Positions 36,517 through 48,020 of a DNA stretch of 64,000 nt are shown in pieces. Location of the stretch: NCBI GenBank assembly GCA_001972305.1, contig BDDD01001477.1, positions 329,925 to 393,924 on the forward strand. The letters run 5' to 3'. How positions within the stretch are numbered: the stretch's first letter is position 1; each line of letters starts with the position of its first letter. The position numbers and the translations under genes were made by a program. This stretch comes from Cephalotus follicularis. Its lineage: Eukaryota > Streptophyta > Magnoliopsida > Oxalidales > Cephalotaceae. Below the pieces are notes generated by a model. It searched no databases. It worked only from the letters and a program-made list of their open reading frames with translations, and was not told the DNA's origin.

Positions 36517-37814
36517 CAGAGCCTCACTAATGTTGTTATTTATTTGGTGGGAGATACTTGTTTAAATTTATTTAATGAAGCAGATTAAAAAAAAATGAAA
36601 AAGGATACATAAAGTTGGTAGTGCATTAGGATGCCTGTTTCTTCAGGACTGTAATTTGAATGCCTAATATTGCACTTGCATTATGGCATTTTGTATAGGA
36701 AATTTTTATATTAGGTATTGATGGTAAATTTGTTTCATCATCTCGTCTGTTTGGCGTGTGATTTTGAACTTCTCGTTCTTTTATATAGCTGTCCGTATGG
36801 CTTGTAATTTTGAATTGTTCGTTCTTTATATAGCAGAATTAATCATAATACTATGATCCTTTCTTTTATCGCTTTGTTATGCCGAATTACCTCTAAAAGT
36901 GTTAGAGAGTGTATAAATTAAATGGAAATTTTACAATATTTGTGGTGGAAGAGAGCAGGACTGGAAATTTTTAATTTTTAGATTACTGACATCAATTAAT
37001 TTTTTTTGGAAAATGTAATGCAATGGAAAATAGGTTTTCTCTATCCTTTAAATTTTTTCTTTTATGGCCTTATCAGCTTCTGATGGCATTTTGTGAGACC
37101 AAGTTGTTTCTTTTTAAAAGTAAAAATTGAGTCACACAATAAGGTAATCCTCCACTTCTTTAAATTCCTCAATCTTTAAAGTGTAAGTGGACTGTTTTCA
37201 TGTAGAAGTGAATTTAAGACATAGATCTTTATCACTTGATGGACATGACGTGTGACCAACTGTTTTCATACAGTAGGAGGGTGCTGGGTGCAGGATTTGA
37301 GTTGGATAATTGAATACAACACATCACATGGCAAATATATTGGAATATATTTTTAGTTCTTTTATTTTGCTAAAAAAAAAAAAGGATGGATGGAATTTCA
37401 GGCAAAAAGGAGTTGAATGATGGAGAAATGAAATGTTGGTTGACATGGCAAGTGAGAATGTGTCACCGCAGGCACTCACAAGAATCATAGAACTGTAGGC
37501 CAATAAGAATCCATTTCTGGTAACAAATTCCACAATGATATATAATGATGGGCAAGGCACAAACGAAGGCCAAAAATGTCTGCAAGTGTTCACCACCACA
37601 GGCATTTTAGATAATCATACACAAGAAGAAAACACGTTGTGGCTGTGGTGATTGCTCCTTGCTTTGAGTTGCCCTGTACCTGTCTATTACACTTAAGAAA
37701 AGTGATATAAAGTGGGAGATGTGTTGCTCATAGATTGCAACTTGTTATCCACATCTCCATCACAAAAATATTTCCTGCCAAACCCATGAAAAGAGCATTC
37801 CCCCCACCCCCTCT
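36517..37814. other. 3' UTR of the Tic22-like gene and intergenic DNA
   Basis: The first 300 bp are probable 3' UTR. Two near-copies of 'tttgaa[ct]t[gt][ct]tcgttctttatatagc' lie at about 36763 and 36810. 37400-37790 is less AT-rich, with a CCAAT box (ggccaataag, 37499) and stretches that could be a promoter for the short frame downstream. No gene is proven. Confidence 0.5.
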
Positions 37815-38114
37815 ATGTCTCTCTTCATCTCCAATCTCCAGTCCTCTTTCATGAATTGCCAACCCACCCACCTCTCAATCTCCCTTACACTACCAAAAAT
37901 AAGATATGTATCCCTTGATTTGATCACCAAATCTTCTCAAATTTCTAATCCATCTTTAAGCTTTTGTAAAGGTATAAAGCTGTGCCTAAATATTAGGAAA
38001 AAGGGTATCCTTAATGACTCAGAACTTGACAATTCAGAAGACCACAACTATCAACTTACTTTTGCTCTTCTATTTATTTATTTATTTATCCTAGGAATGT
38101 TCTTCATAGCATAA
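37815..38114 (+). other. Open frame of 99 codons, possible orphan first exon
   Basis: The frame starts MSLFISNLQSSFMNCQPTHL, a Ser/Thr-rich basic leader of the kind used for plastid import. Its local base composition is less AT-rich than its surroundings. A possible splice donor (TTTTGTAAAG|GTATAAA) lies inside it near 37972. I do not recognise a family and found no downstream exon. It may be a gene start cut off by later insertions, or chance. Confidence 0.25.
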
Positions 38115-38495
38115 AAGTAGACAAGTCAATCCGGACGTATAAACTGAGGTGCAATATTAATTTTAGTAATTTCATTATTTTTGGATTTTCGTTTTTCTTT
38201 TGACATCTGTTCACTTCTAGTTTTATAATGTAAAATTTAACAAGTTAAATATCAACTCTTTAATAATTTAGTTGTACGTAAGTTAATTTGTTAAAACTAT
38301 GCATGCATAAAGTAACACTCTCAGTTTGTTATTCCTAACATTGTTGGACCTTCGCTTGATAAAAATATTACAGTAGAATGAAAGGTTTGCAGCATAGGAA
38401 GTTGTCATGGTCCCGTACGTAATTGAACTTTAACTAGTTAGGAACCTGTATAATGCATAATTAATTGTAATAAAAAATGTCTATTTTACTTAAGC

Positions 38496-38849
38496 TTGAA
38501 AGTTGAGGCCTATATCGGTAATGTCATTAAACCGGTTAGGCACATGAGGTCAATTATGGGTGATATTCGTGTGCTACGCAACCTGGATGATGATGAGGTT
38601 TTTCCCTTTGCCACGAAGATTTCTACATCGTATGATTTGGTGATGCAAACCATGCAGCTTCGTGTAGATTTCCGGTTGTACAGTTCGTGGCTGGTTGGCG
38701 TGGCAATATATATATATACCTGCGGATGCCCGATTGATGATGATGCATATGGGTGTGATGGGGGTTTTGTGGGGTCTGGGATTTCAAGAGTGACAGGACC
38801 CTACGGATCGACGATAGTAATCGACCGTAGATCATATTTCTGTTTTTAA
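38496..38849 (+). other. Open frame of 117 codons, unrecognised
   Basis: It begins MKVEAYIGNVIKPVRHMRSI and includes LRNLDDDEVFPFATKISTSY, which is well-mixed amino-acid composition for this AT-rich region. The end is low-complexity and Gly-rich. No family is recognised. It may be a fragment of a decayed gene or of a repeat whose end (ggggccagcgtccctgtgg) is near 39015. Confidence 0.25.
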
Positions 38850-41800
38850 TAACAGTTAAATAAATTTTAAAAAATATAATAAACATAAGTATAATATTAT
38901 AGACAAAAAAAAAATTTGGAGGGGTCAAAACAAAAGGGTTAAAACAGGAAATGATCAATACAAGATTTTTTTTTCTAACTTTTTATAGGTAAAATTTAAA
39001 AAAAAAATCATTAGAGGGGCCAGCGTCCCTGTGGTCCGCTCTAGATCCGTCAACACATTATATTTTTTAATTCAACTTAATGATGGTACTTTTCAGTCTC
39101 ATTTTTTTTATTATCACATCAGTAATTGTTATAATTGTTATGATTTTTAGTTGATGTCTATAACATTACTTCAAATATAAGTTCAACTGAAATATTATTA
39201 CGACGAATGTGTTTATTTGCATGTTATATAAATGGATAAAACAAATATAAAAAGAGAAAAAGAAAAAGTAATTAATGTACGTCCTAAAATTTTAGACGTG
39301 GCTTCTCATTCTATATTACGTTATAGTCCATGTACTACAAGTTTATGTAGAAAGTTTTATAATTACGTGGGATTATAATTGATGACTAAGGAATCTATTT
39401 TACTCATTTGCAATGCTATAGGTTTTATGTATCTTATGTATATAATTAATTTAAATACGTTTATGACATCCATATCTAATCATGTAGGATCATATTCAAA
39501 ATAAATTGAACCTAAAACGGAGAGAGTCAAAAAAATCATATTCTAACTAAAAAAACTTGAACCTAAAACCATACAAGAAAATATTAATGAAAAAAATAAC
39601 GAATTTTGAGAGAATGTGACAAAAATGATAAAGCTATAATGATCCATGCTTTGATTTCGAATTGGATTTATAGGCTAAGCAAATGACCACAATCAAATAT
39701 AAAATGAAAGTTTTAGGTTAATTGTGGAAAAATTTTGCCAAATACAATCAATAAGATGAATTTATGACCAAAATCATAGAATTAAAAAAAAAAATCATAC
39801 TTTAGATATATTGAAATGCCATATAAAAAATTATTGACGAAAAAAAACAAAAAGAGAAAAACAAAAACCAGTTTTTAGAGAAAGTAATAAAAATGACAAG
39901 TTGTAATTATTTATGTTTAGATTTTGTGTTAGATTTATAGGATCGGCAAATATGAAACGAAAATTTCGTATCAACGTAGAATCCATAACCGGAAATTTCT
40001 ATATTTACATGAAAACTCATCAATTTGCATAAAATTGATTCATCATTTTGTTAACATTAATTGATAAAAAAAATTAAAATGCTAAAGAGGGAAACTTTTG
40101 GCTAATTAATGTTACTTTTTTTTAATGGTGGGAGAAACATTATCAAACTTTTTTTTTTCCTTTAATGGGTAGCCAATTCGTTTATTTATTTTTTATTTTT
40201 TTTATAAAACTTTATAGGTAAAACATTATATTATAGGGAAGACATCTGAGAGAGAGAGAGAGTGATGGTTTAATATTAATGGTTTTCTTTAATAAGATTC
40301 AATTCAATGCAAAGAAACTCATCAGCTTTGATTCATCATTAATTGGCCAAAAATTTCTCTCATCAACATTATTATGGTTGAAAATTTAAGTGTAATTGTG
40401 GTCAAAATCCAACATTATAAATTCTAGCGTGGAAATCATTAATGTCATAATTGCATAATGAACTCTATGCAATCATTTGACTGTATGAAAATATAACAGC
40501 TTACCATTATTGTGAAGTTTGTAAAAGGAGGGGAATTGTTTGTGTTGTTTTACAATTATGGTGAACTTGGCTTTAGTTTTTAATATATTAGATTGTGAGT
40601 TTCTTTGTAAGGTTTAACCAGCATATATTGTTAGTACACTTAAGTTAAGTACATATTCAATCTAATTAAGTGACATATGGATACTATTTTTTAGATTCAG
40701 TCATTAATTTTGATATTTTATTAAAATAAATTATTTATGTAAATCTTTAAGTCAATTAGTTTCTCTAGATATTACATTAAAAAAACTATTTTTTTTATTA
40801 TATATGAGTAAATTAATTATAAAAATGTTAAATTTTGTATATGTAGTAGTTAAAGATAATTAACTGACTTGAAATTTTATATGAATGATTTATACTGATA
40901 TAATATTAAATGTAAGTTAACTTTTAAAACATAAATCATAAGTCTCTTAATTAAGATGATTATGTACTTAAATTAGGTGTATTATGGATGTAAACAAGGT
41001 TTTCCCTCTTATAAAGAGACTGGGTATTTCTTTATCTAATCACTATTCTTATAGGCGATTCAGTTGCCAATTATAATTTGTGAACTCATAGACCATTCAA
41101 GTTATTGTGAATACAGAAAGGTGTTTTGTCAGATTAATGCTTGCAAATAAGTTATCCACAAATTTTTATGGTCAGTGGCTTTTTATTGTTATTATTATTA
41201 TTCCAAAAAAAGAGAGAAGAAAATAAGTGTCATTGATTTTTTATGTAGTTATTGATATATGTACATAATCTTAATTCCGTGAGTGTTTTTGTTTTTGATA
41301 AGAACTATCTACATGTAAGCGGTACGAAAGGCCAAGACAATCAAACAAATACTCGATGATCACTATAAATAATGTATATGTGATTGATGTTTTTCAAGTC
41401 TAACAAGTAAGATTTGATGTTTTATCAATATAAATCATTCATAAAAAAAAATTAAAATCAAACGAATGTTTATAAATAAATCATAGAATGGTTATTTATA
41501 ATGAAATAGTTAAAAATATTTATATTGATTGAAAATAAATTATAAATTATTAATCACAAATATAATATTTTTAAGTGATCATACATCATTTACTTATGTA
41601 TTAACATGCATAAGTCATATTTCTTTAATATATATGCATTAACTATTTAATATTCCTTTTTCTTATTAAACTATTTAATATTCAGTTGAGTGTCTCAAGG
41701 GGAAACATATGACTTAGTTTATTGATGGAATTCTTAAATCCATCTCAACTAAACATTATTAATCATTTTAGATGATCGATTAAAATAAATAATAAGAGTG

Positions 41801-43202
41801 CTATATGACTTTTGGTCTATTTCTTTGGTAATTGTATTAGTTTATAGTTGTTGTTTTTTTTTTTTTTGTTGATCTTTTTTAAATTTTGAAAAAGAGTAAT
41901 AAAACTAACTCTGTTTCAGTCCCAAGGTAATCGATTATTTAGTCATGCTACTCACGGGAACAGAGCTATGTACAATAAGACCATCAACTATAGATGACCT
42001 TTGAATCTCAATTTTTGTCAAATGTAATATTTATAATTATAATAGAACATCATCGTTAAATCAACTAACCAATCACGTATAGCCAATTCCCTTCTATTAG
42101 TGCCAGGTTTGGATGGTTCAAGTTGATACATAACTGCCGTTTTGTTGATCTACCCACAATTATTAATCGAGGTATTATAGAGGTTGGGAGCTCTACCCTG
42201 ACTGTGAATAAAATTTAATGCAAATTCTTTATCCCAAAATTTATTGCAAATCTGCTATTAATTTATTGTTTTAAACATAGAAAAAATCTTAAATAGACAT
42301 AATTAAACATACGGTATTTGACACAATTAAGAGTGTAAAATACATTTGAAAATTTATAAATCAACAATCAATTAGATTTATAATATGTCATTTTATAATT
42401 AGGTGTATTCACATATTATATGATAGATTGTATCTACTTAAAAACCTTTATTGAATATCTCAATCATACAGCAATTTTAAAATCGTTCCAAAATCACTGC
42501 TTAAACAAGTTCCAATAAATAGTTGGTTGAATCTGGACGAATATATCACAAAAACACACCATACACTTTTTAGTTTAGTTTCTAGCTTTCTAGTTTCTAC
42601 TTTCTAGCCACTTCATGAAAAATTTATGGCATCTAAAATTTTGTACTGAAAATGCATGTTTAGTACCAGATTGTACACAATTTATTATATCCATGTTCAG
42701 TCTAAGATTAAATTTTTTTAATGTATTCAATGCATAAGTTACGTGATATATTTAATTAATAATGTATAATTATATAAATATTAATTAATTATTTTATTGT
42801 TTATTTTATAAATAAACTTAATTTATTATATTTATATATTTATATATTATTTGTTAAATATATACAAGAATTGCTTGTTTGTTTATTGGGATCCTTCAAA
42901 ACCTTCGCTACTTTATTACCATCCTACAAATTGAATTTTTTTGAATGAGCATATACATTAATCTTTTTCACTCTACCCTTTTAATTCTGAAGTCACATAT
43001 ATGTAGCCCCTTTATTTTCCATAGAAATCGGTGATTATTATAATGAGTGAAAAGAGAAATGAGATTGTTTGAATCTATTACGTAAATTATACTTTACCAA
43101 AGAACCATTCTGCCTTAATTGGCCTCTTTTTGACCAATCCCAATTTTGTTTCTAGTGATTTTATTAAATATAAAAGCATATTTATATATATGTGTGGACA
43201 TT
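38850..43202. other. AT-rich intergenic DNA
   Basis: About 4.3 kb with no supported gene and no open frame of note. It has many A/T runs, a short (GA)n at 40250 and dispersed-repeat phrases such as 'tcaattagtt'. I see nothing else definable. Confidence 0.6.
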
Positions 43203-43600
43203 TGTGTTATGATAAAAATAAGGAAGGATTTTCTGTATCTCAGATAAAAGAGTAAAGATAAAACTGTGATCCTTATAAGGGTTGAGTCATCACTCTCTCA
43301 TAAAACCTTAACCTTGATATCAACACTGACCCCATATATGGGGAGCCACCGACAGTACGCAATAGTCCTCCTTTTACTGGATATTTTGTTATGATAAAAA
43401 TAAGGAAGAACTCTCTGAATCTTACATCGAAGAAATGATGAGAAGATTGTTGTCCTTGTAAAGGTTGTAGTCCTCAATCCCTCGCAAAGTTAATGACGGA
43501 AACTTGAAAATATCATAAGACACGTTGACCTTGATCTGGCCCATCCACTTGGAGTCCACGATGCTACTCAACAGTCTTTTACCTCAACAACTTATACCCA
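43203..43600. repeat. Diverged direct repeat of about 180 bp
   Basis: Two copies begin 'tgttatgataaaaataaggaag' at about 43206 and 43387. They continue in parallel with many differences (cctt..aaggttg..tcatcactctctcataaa against cctt..aaggttg..tcctcaatccctcgcaaa). Possibly a remnant of a small repeat element. No coding frame. Confidence 0.6.
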
Positions 43601-44189
43601 AAAAAGTGCATGTAATATCTCCCTCTAATCCAAATGCATAATATTTGTACCAAGCCTGGACTTCGCCTAAAAAACACAAACTGTAACAAAAACTAAGTCC
43701 TCAACTTACATAATAAGTTCTTAATTGTGTATCTGTTATCTTAAAATTACATGTACTCACAAAGTGTGTATTGTAGAAAATCACCAACCGTTAAAAATGC
43801 AAATCATAATAGTACTTGGTCACGTGTGAGTGATCTTATGGTCAAAATATTGAGACCATACGACCAAATCAGAGAGAGAAATGTGATTTTTTTTTTAAAT
43901 TATTTCTCTCAATCTGTTTTTACTGGTCTTATAGACCCGCTCTATGCAAGAATCTCTCAGGTATTATCACATGATACCACCATCGATTTGGATCCTTTCT
44001 AATTGTCAAGATTCCAATGTGCTCCTCAATACCTATTATCAGTATAGTTTAATTTTCATGAACGAGAATTTGAATTTTTCGTTAACAGAAAAGTATTCGT
44101 CACATTCTAATTCTAAGCCTCATGGTACACAAGAGAGAAGTAGACCATTTCCTCTTTATTAGGATAGGTGAAATTTATATATACATGTT

Positions 44190-45450
44190 TGTTGATGCGG
44201 AAATCTCTCCCACAACAGTATACCACGTGTAGGGGCGTGATTTGTATTTGGGGAATGCGTGAATCTGTCTGAGAAAGAGGTGTGTTGATCCCTGCACAAG
44301 CAAGAGAATGGAGAAGGGTCCAGGAGGTTATTCTCCCGGGGGCACTCCGAAGCTCAAGTTAGCTGTAGCTGTAGTACAGAGAACAATGGGCTCTTTGTAT
44401 GCTAGAAGTGAAAAAATGGCTGACCTTTGTATTGTGTTTTATTCCCGTATTTATAGGGTCCCTTATGATTGATGAGTGTCCCATCCGGAGTGGCTGCCAC
44501 TAGGGGGGAGCGTCAGAGGCCCTGACATTTCCCTTGGACTCCTCCCCCTTTGGTGTGCGTAGCTGCATGCCTCATTAATGAATGGGAGGGCTTTGGTGGC
44601 TTGTCTGTCTATTTTCTTACATTGATGTGACGGAGGGCTATCTCCTCAGTGTGGCTGCGCGGGCGTGCGGGCCTCCCTCCCTCTGTGGCGTGTCAGATTG
44701 GTCAGAGGAGACCTTTCCCTTAATTGGTGACAAGACCCATAGGTCAGTCCATCACTCCCTTGGGGGACAGCTGGCGTCCTCCCCCCGGGCCACGTGTCCA
44801 TGGGTTCAAAACGAATTTTTCCCATATCATATACCCCCCTGGTCCTGCTTCTCTGGGCGTACTAGAGGAGGGGGAGCATAGTCGAAGGACCGGGTCCGGG
44901 CTGACGCGTCGGGCGTGCCTGGGCAGGCCAGGTGAAGGAAAGAGGCCGGGCCGAGAGCCCCTCCTGGGCGTTGTAGTCCCCTTAGGTCAACAAAGTGTTA
45001 ATTGCTTAATTGTCCTTAAACTTTGATTGCACAGGCTTGGTAGTCCCCTTGGGACACCTTATCTGAAGGTGCTTTAGGCAAAAAGGACTTTGGCTGTGCA
45101 GGCTCCGTTGCGTCCGTGGACTAGGCTTCTGGTCTGCCCGGGCAAGTTCCTATGGGTTTGCCGCGCGGGCTGTCGTCTGGCTCAGCAAGTGGTGAGTCAG
45201 GTCGTCTGAGCTTGCAGCCCACGTAGGGACACTTGAATTCAAGTGCTCAGTACGGCTAACTTGATCGTTGCGAGTTCCCATGGATTCGCCTTTCAAGACA
45301 CGACTTCAGGTCTGGTCGAACAAGTTCCTGTGGGGTTGCCGACCAGAGGGTGCTCCCTGGGGAGTCTTATATCTTCCTTGGAAGTCTTCCTAGGACTGCC
45401 CTCTAGGGGGTCTTTGTTGAGTGCTCCCCATGGAGCACCCTCTGGTATTT
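44190..45450 (-). mobile_element. Relict of a Ty3/gypsy Tat-type element: one LTR plus internal piece (fossil)
   Basis: 44190-44829 is a 640-bp LTR starting TGTTGATGCGGAAATC and ending 'ttcccatatca', with the family block 'aggaggttattctcccggg..gcactccgaagctcaagtta'. Directly beyond is the plus-strand image of a polypurine tract (tatacccccctggtcc), as in the 50802-58594 element, so this is the 3' LTR of a minus-strand copy. 44830-45450 is internal spacer DNA related to 55230-55420 of the young element. The relict is broken and older than that element. GC content is much higher than its surroundings. Confidence 0.75.
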
Positions 45451-45866
45451 TTTTATGATATGTAAAATTTAAGAAACAGAATATATATATATATATATAT
45501 ATATAAAAGCAGTATGACTCTCACTTGTAAAAATTTTAAAAATAGTTATTTGATGATTTTAACTATTCGCCTATTAGTGAACAGTAAAAGCATTAAATAA
45601 ATTTCTCTTTTAAATAAATTCTCACGGGTAAGAGTTTCACACATATCCGACATACTTTTCAAAACCCAAAAATTTAAGGGTCTAAGTATTAAAAATCACT
45701 AAATATGCACTACTTTTGAATATTTTTAAAAACTCTTACCGGTAAGTGTTTCGTTGCCACACAAGCTTGTGCGAGTAGCTACTCACATTCAATATTCCAT
45801 ATATATATTCAAAAGCATATATATAGATATTTCCCTAAAATTTTAGGGTACTTCTACACTCTCAAG
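45451..45866. other. AT-rich DNA with (AT)n microsatellite
   Basis: An (AT)n run at about 45482-45507. Further on, 'ctcttaccggtaagtgtttc' and 'ctcacgggtaagagtttcac' are related phrases that hint at an old repeat. No gene. Confidence 0.55.
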
Positions 45867-46417
45867 TAGAGTTGACAATTTGGATCCGTACTCACGGATA
45901 CCTGCGGGTATACATGTATAGGTACATGTATTGGGTCTAAATATTAGTACCTGTTAAACACAGGTATTTTTGTACTTATATTTTTACTCACAGACCCGTA
46001 GATAAAGTAACTTGTATCCGTGCCACGGATACTGGTAAGTATTTACTATATATTGTAAAATATTTATAAAATAAAAATATAAAATATAAGTGTAAAATAA
46101 TATATGTTTAATTAATTAACTAAGCTTGACCTATTTTTATTTAATTAATTAAATGTTGTAAAGCTTAACATTTGTTAATTTGTATAAATGACTATGAATT
46201 TGTTCATGTATTTTATTAATTTGATGTTGTAAACTAATTGTAATAAAATTTGGAATTTTTTCAATGTATTTTACTGGTATTATTACGGATACACGAATAC
46301 AGATACATATACACAAAATATGAATCCATTAAACTATATACAAATAAACCCATACTTATATACCTACGAGTACAATAAAATTTATCCGCAGATATTGGCA
46401 TCCGTTTGTCACACTTA
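45867..46417. mobile_element. Second non-autonomous hAT-like element, 551 bp
   Basis: The left end TAGAGTTGACAATTTGGATC and the reverse-complemented right end TAAGTGTGACAAACGGATGC share the TGACAA..GGAT core. The flanks ctctcaag (45859-45866) and ctctcagg (46418-46425) form an 8-bp target duplication with one mismatch. The interior is rich in 'acctgcgggtata', 'gatacggatac' style repeats typical of a widespread plant MITE type with TGGCAAACGGGTA ends. No transposase frame. Confidence 0.72.
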
Positions 46418-47640
46418 CTCTCAGGTAAAAGCTCTGCCACTGGGGATGGGGGATTCCTACAATCACGCGCACATGTGAATGTGGAAAGAATTGAAAGTTG
46501 GAGACACTGAACTCTCTATCACTTTTGTGCGTTATTGTGTGTGAGAGCTATAAACACACAAAACTCCCCATTGGAGCGTGCAAACATATAGTACTAACTA
46601 TTTTTACCCCAATAATTCCATAAATCTCGAAAAAAAAAATTGAAAACTTTCTCCAAATTGATAGGACCAAATATGTCATGTTTCTAACAAATCAATAACA
46701 TTTAAAATACATAAAATATGATCAATTATATTTGATTGTATCACTTTCAGGAACATATCTTTCGAGAACTATAAAATTACTCATTTTAATCCGTACGATA
46801 TTTTGATTTAAAGTGAATGAGCGCAATGCAACGAATCAGATAATCCATAATAAATAAATAAAATAGTACATGCATGAATTGAAAAGTATTTTCTGCAACG
46901 CAGTGTAAATGAATGATATTATAAGAGTTATAGGTATAGGGTATGTAAGTAATATAGACAACATTTTGAATTTTGAGGATAAAAAAGTAACTATGTAAGA
47001 TAAAAAAAATGAAAAAATTCAAATATTATTTATATTGCTTACATAATTGTTTGTTGTTCATTTACTGTTTAACAATTTTACGTTTAATTATAAGGTGACA
47101 ATATTACTAAGTTACTTTTTGATCAATTCACGTTAATATACTCACATTAACGATGATTATCAGTTTTCATAATTACTGTTTACGTGAGAGAGGATGCATG
47201 AATTGACCAAAAAAATAACATATAATAATATTACTCTAGTTCATGTTCATTGTAAGAAGACAATCAAATTGAGAACATTTCGAATTTAAGATTACAATTA
47301 ATTTGTACAACAAGTGAGAGTGATAGGTGTGGGCTAAGCTATATTTGTCCATTCCTAACATTCCTTAGCTTCTTAATTAGCAATAATCCTGCCCATCGCT
47401 AACATTCCTTAGCTTCTTAATTCGCATTATTCCTTCCAAAGTGTATCAATAGTAGGTTACCCGTCTCCCGTTTGGAACCCTATATGCGTTTGAGGGTGCC
47501 ATGGAAACATGAGAGTGAATAACATGCAATCGACAAGCGCGTCATAGCAAAATTTTCACATATATAATATAACCCCAATCTAAATCCGAGTACAAGAATA
47601 TCAAATTCCTTTCGTATTTCCTAACGTCTTGGCTTCTATG
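46418..47640. other. AT-rich intergenic DNA with one short direct repeat
   Basis: No gene. A 24-base unit, ctaacattccttagcttctt and on, is repeated exactly at 47355-47378 and 47399-47422, 44 bases apart. A W-box (TTGACC) lies at 47203-47208. Confidence 0.55.
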
Positions 47641-48020
47641 AGCATAAAATTCATCGTCTTTATTTGGCCACATCAATTGGGCCCACGTTTGACATTTTTA
47701 CAAAGTCAAAGAAAAAGCGAAATGCTGTTTTATCTCTAGAGAGAGATAGAAAAAGAAAGAGGCCCCATGACTCCATAATGAAACCACTCGTTTTTCGCCC
47801 TTTAGGCCTTTACACAAAATGGAAAGCCTCTTATCTCTTCGTGTATAAATAATTGAACCTTTGCTTTACTCCATATTTGTCCATTGTCTGTACCTTCTCT
47901 CTTCCTTCACTTCAAAAAGTCAGCGCCGTCCTTTGCTCTCTTTCCTCGCCTCAATTGCAAATCAGTAGCTAAATTGGGGTGTTGATAATTTCTCTATAGG
48001 TTGATTATTGGGTTCTCTAA
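47641..48020 (+). promoter_or_regulatory. WRKY27 core promoter and 5' UTR
   Basis: TATAAATA at 47844-47851 lies 170 bp before the ATG, a good plant TATA box. Upstream, AGTCAA at 47704-47709 is a reverse-strand W-box (TTGACT) and TTTGACA at 47685 is a partial one, so regulation by WRKY factors, possibly itself, is plausible. The leader after the TATA box is CT-rich, as usual for plant 5' UTRs. Confidence 0.65.

Noticed and set aside
44582-44881. 99-codon plus-strand frame in the GC-rich LTR relict
   Set aside because: It lies inside an LTR and crosses its end; no protein family.
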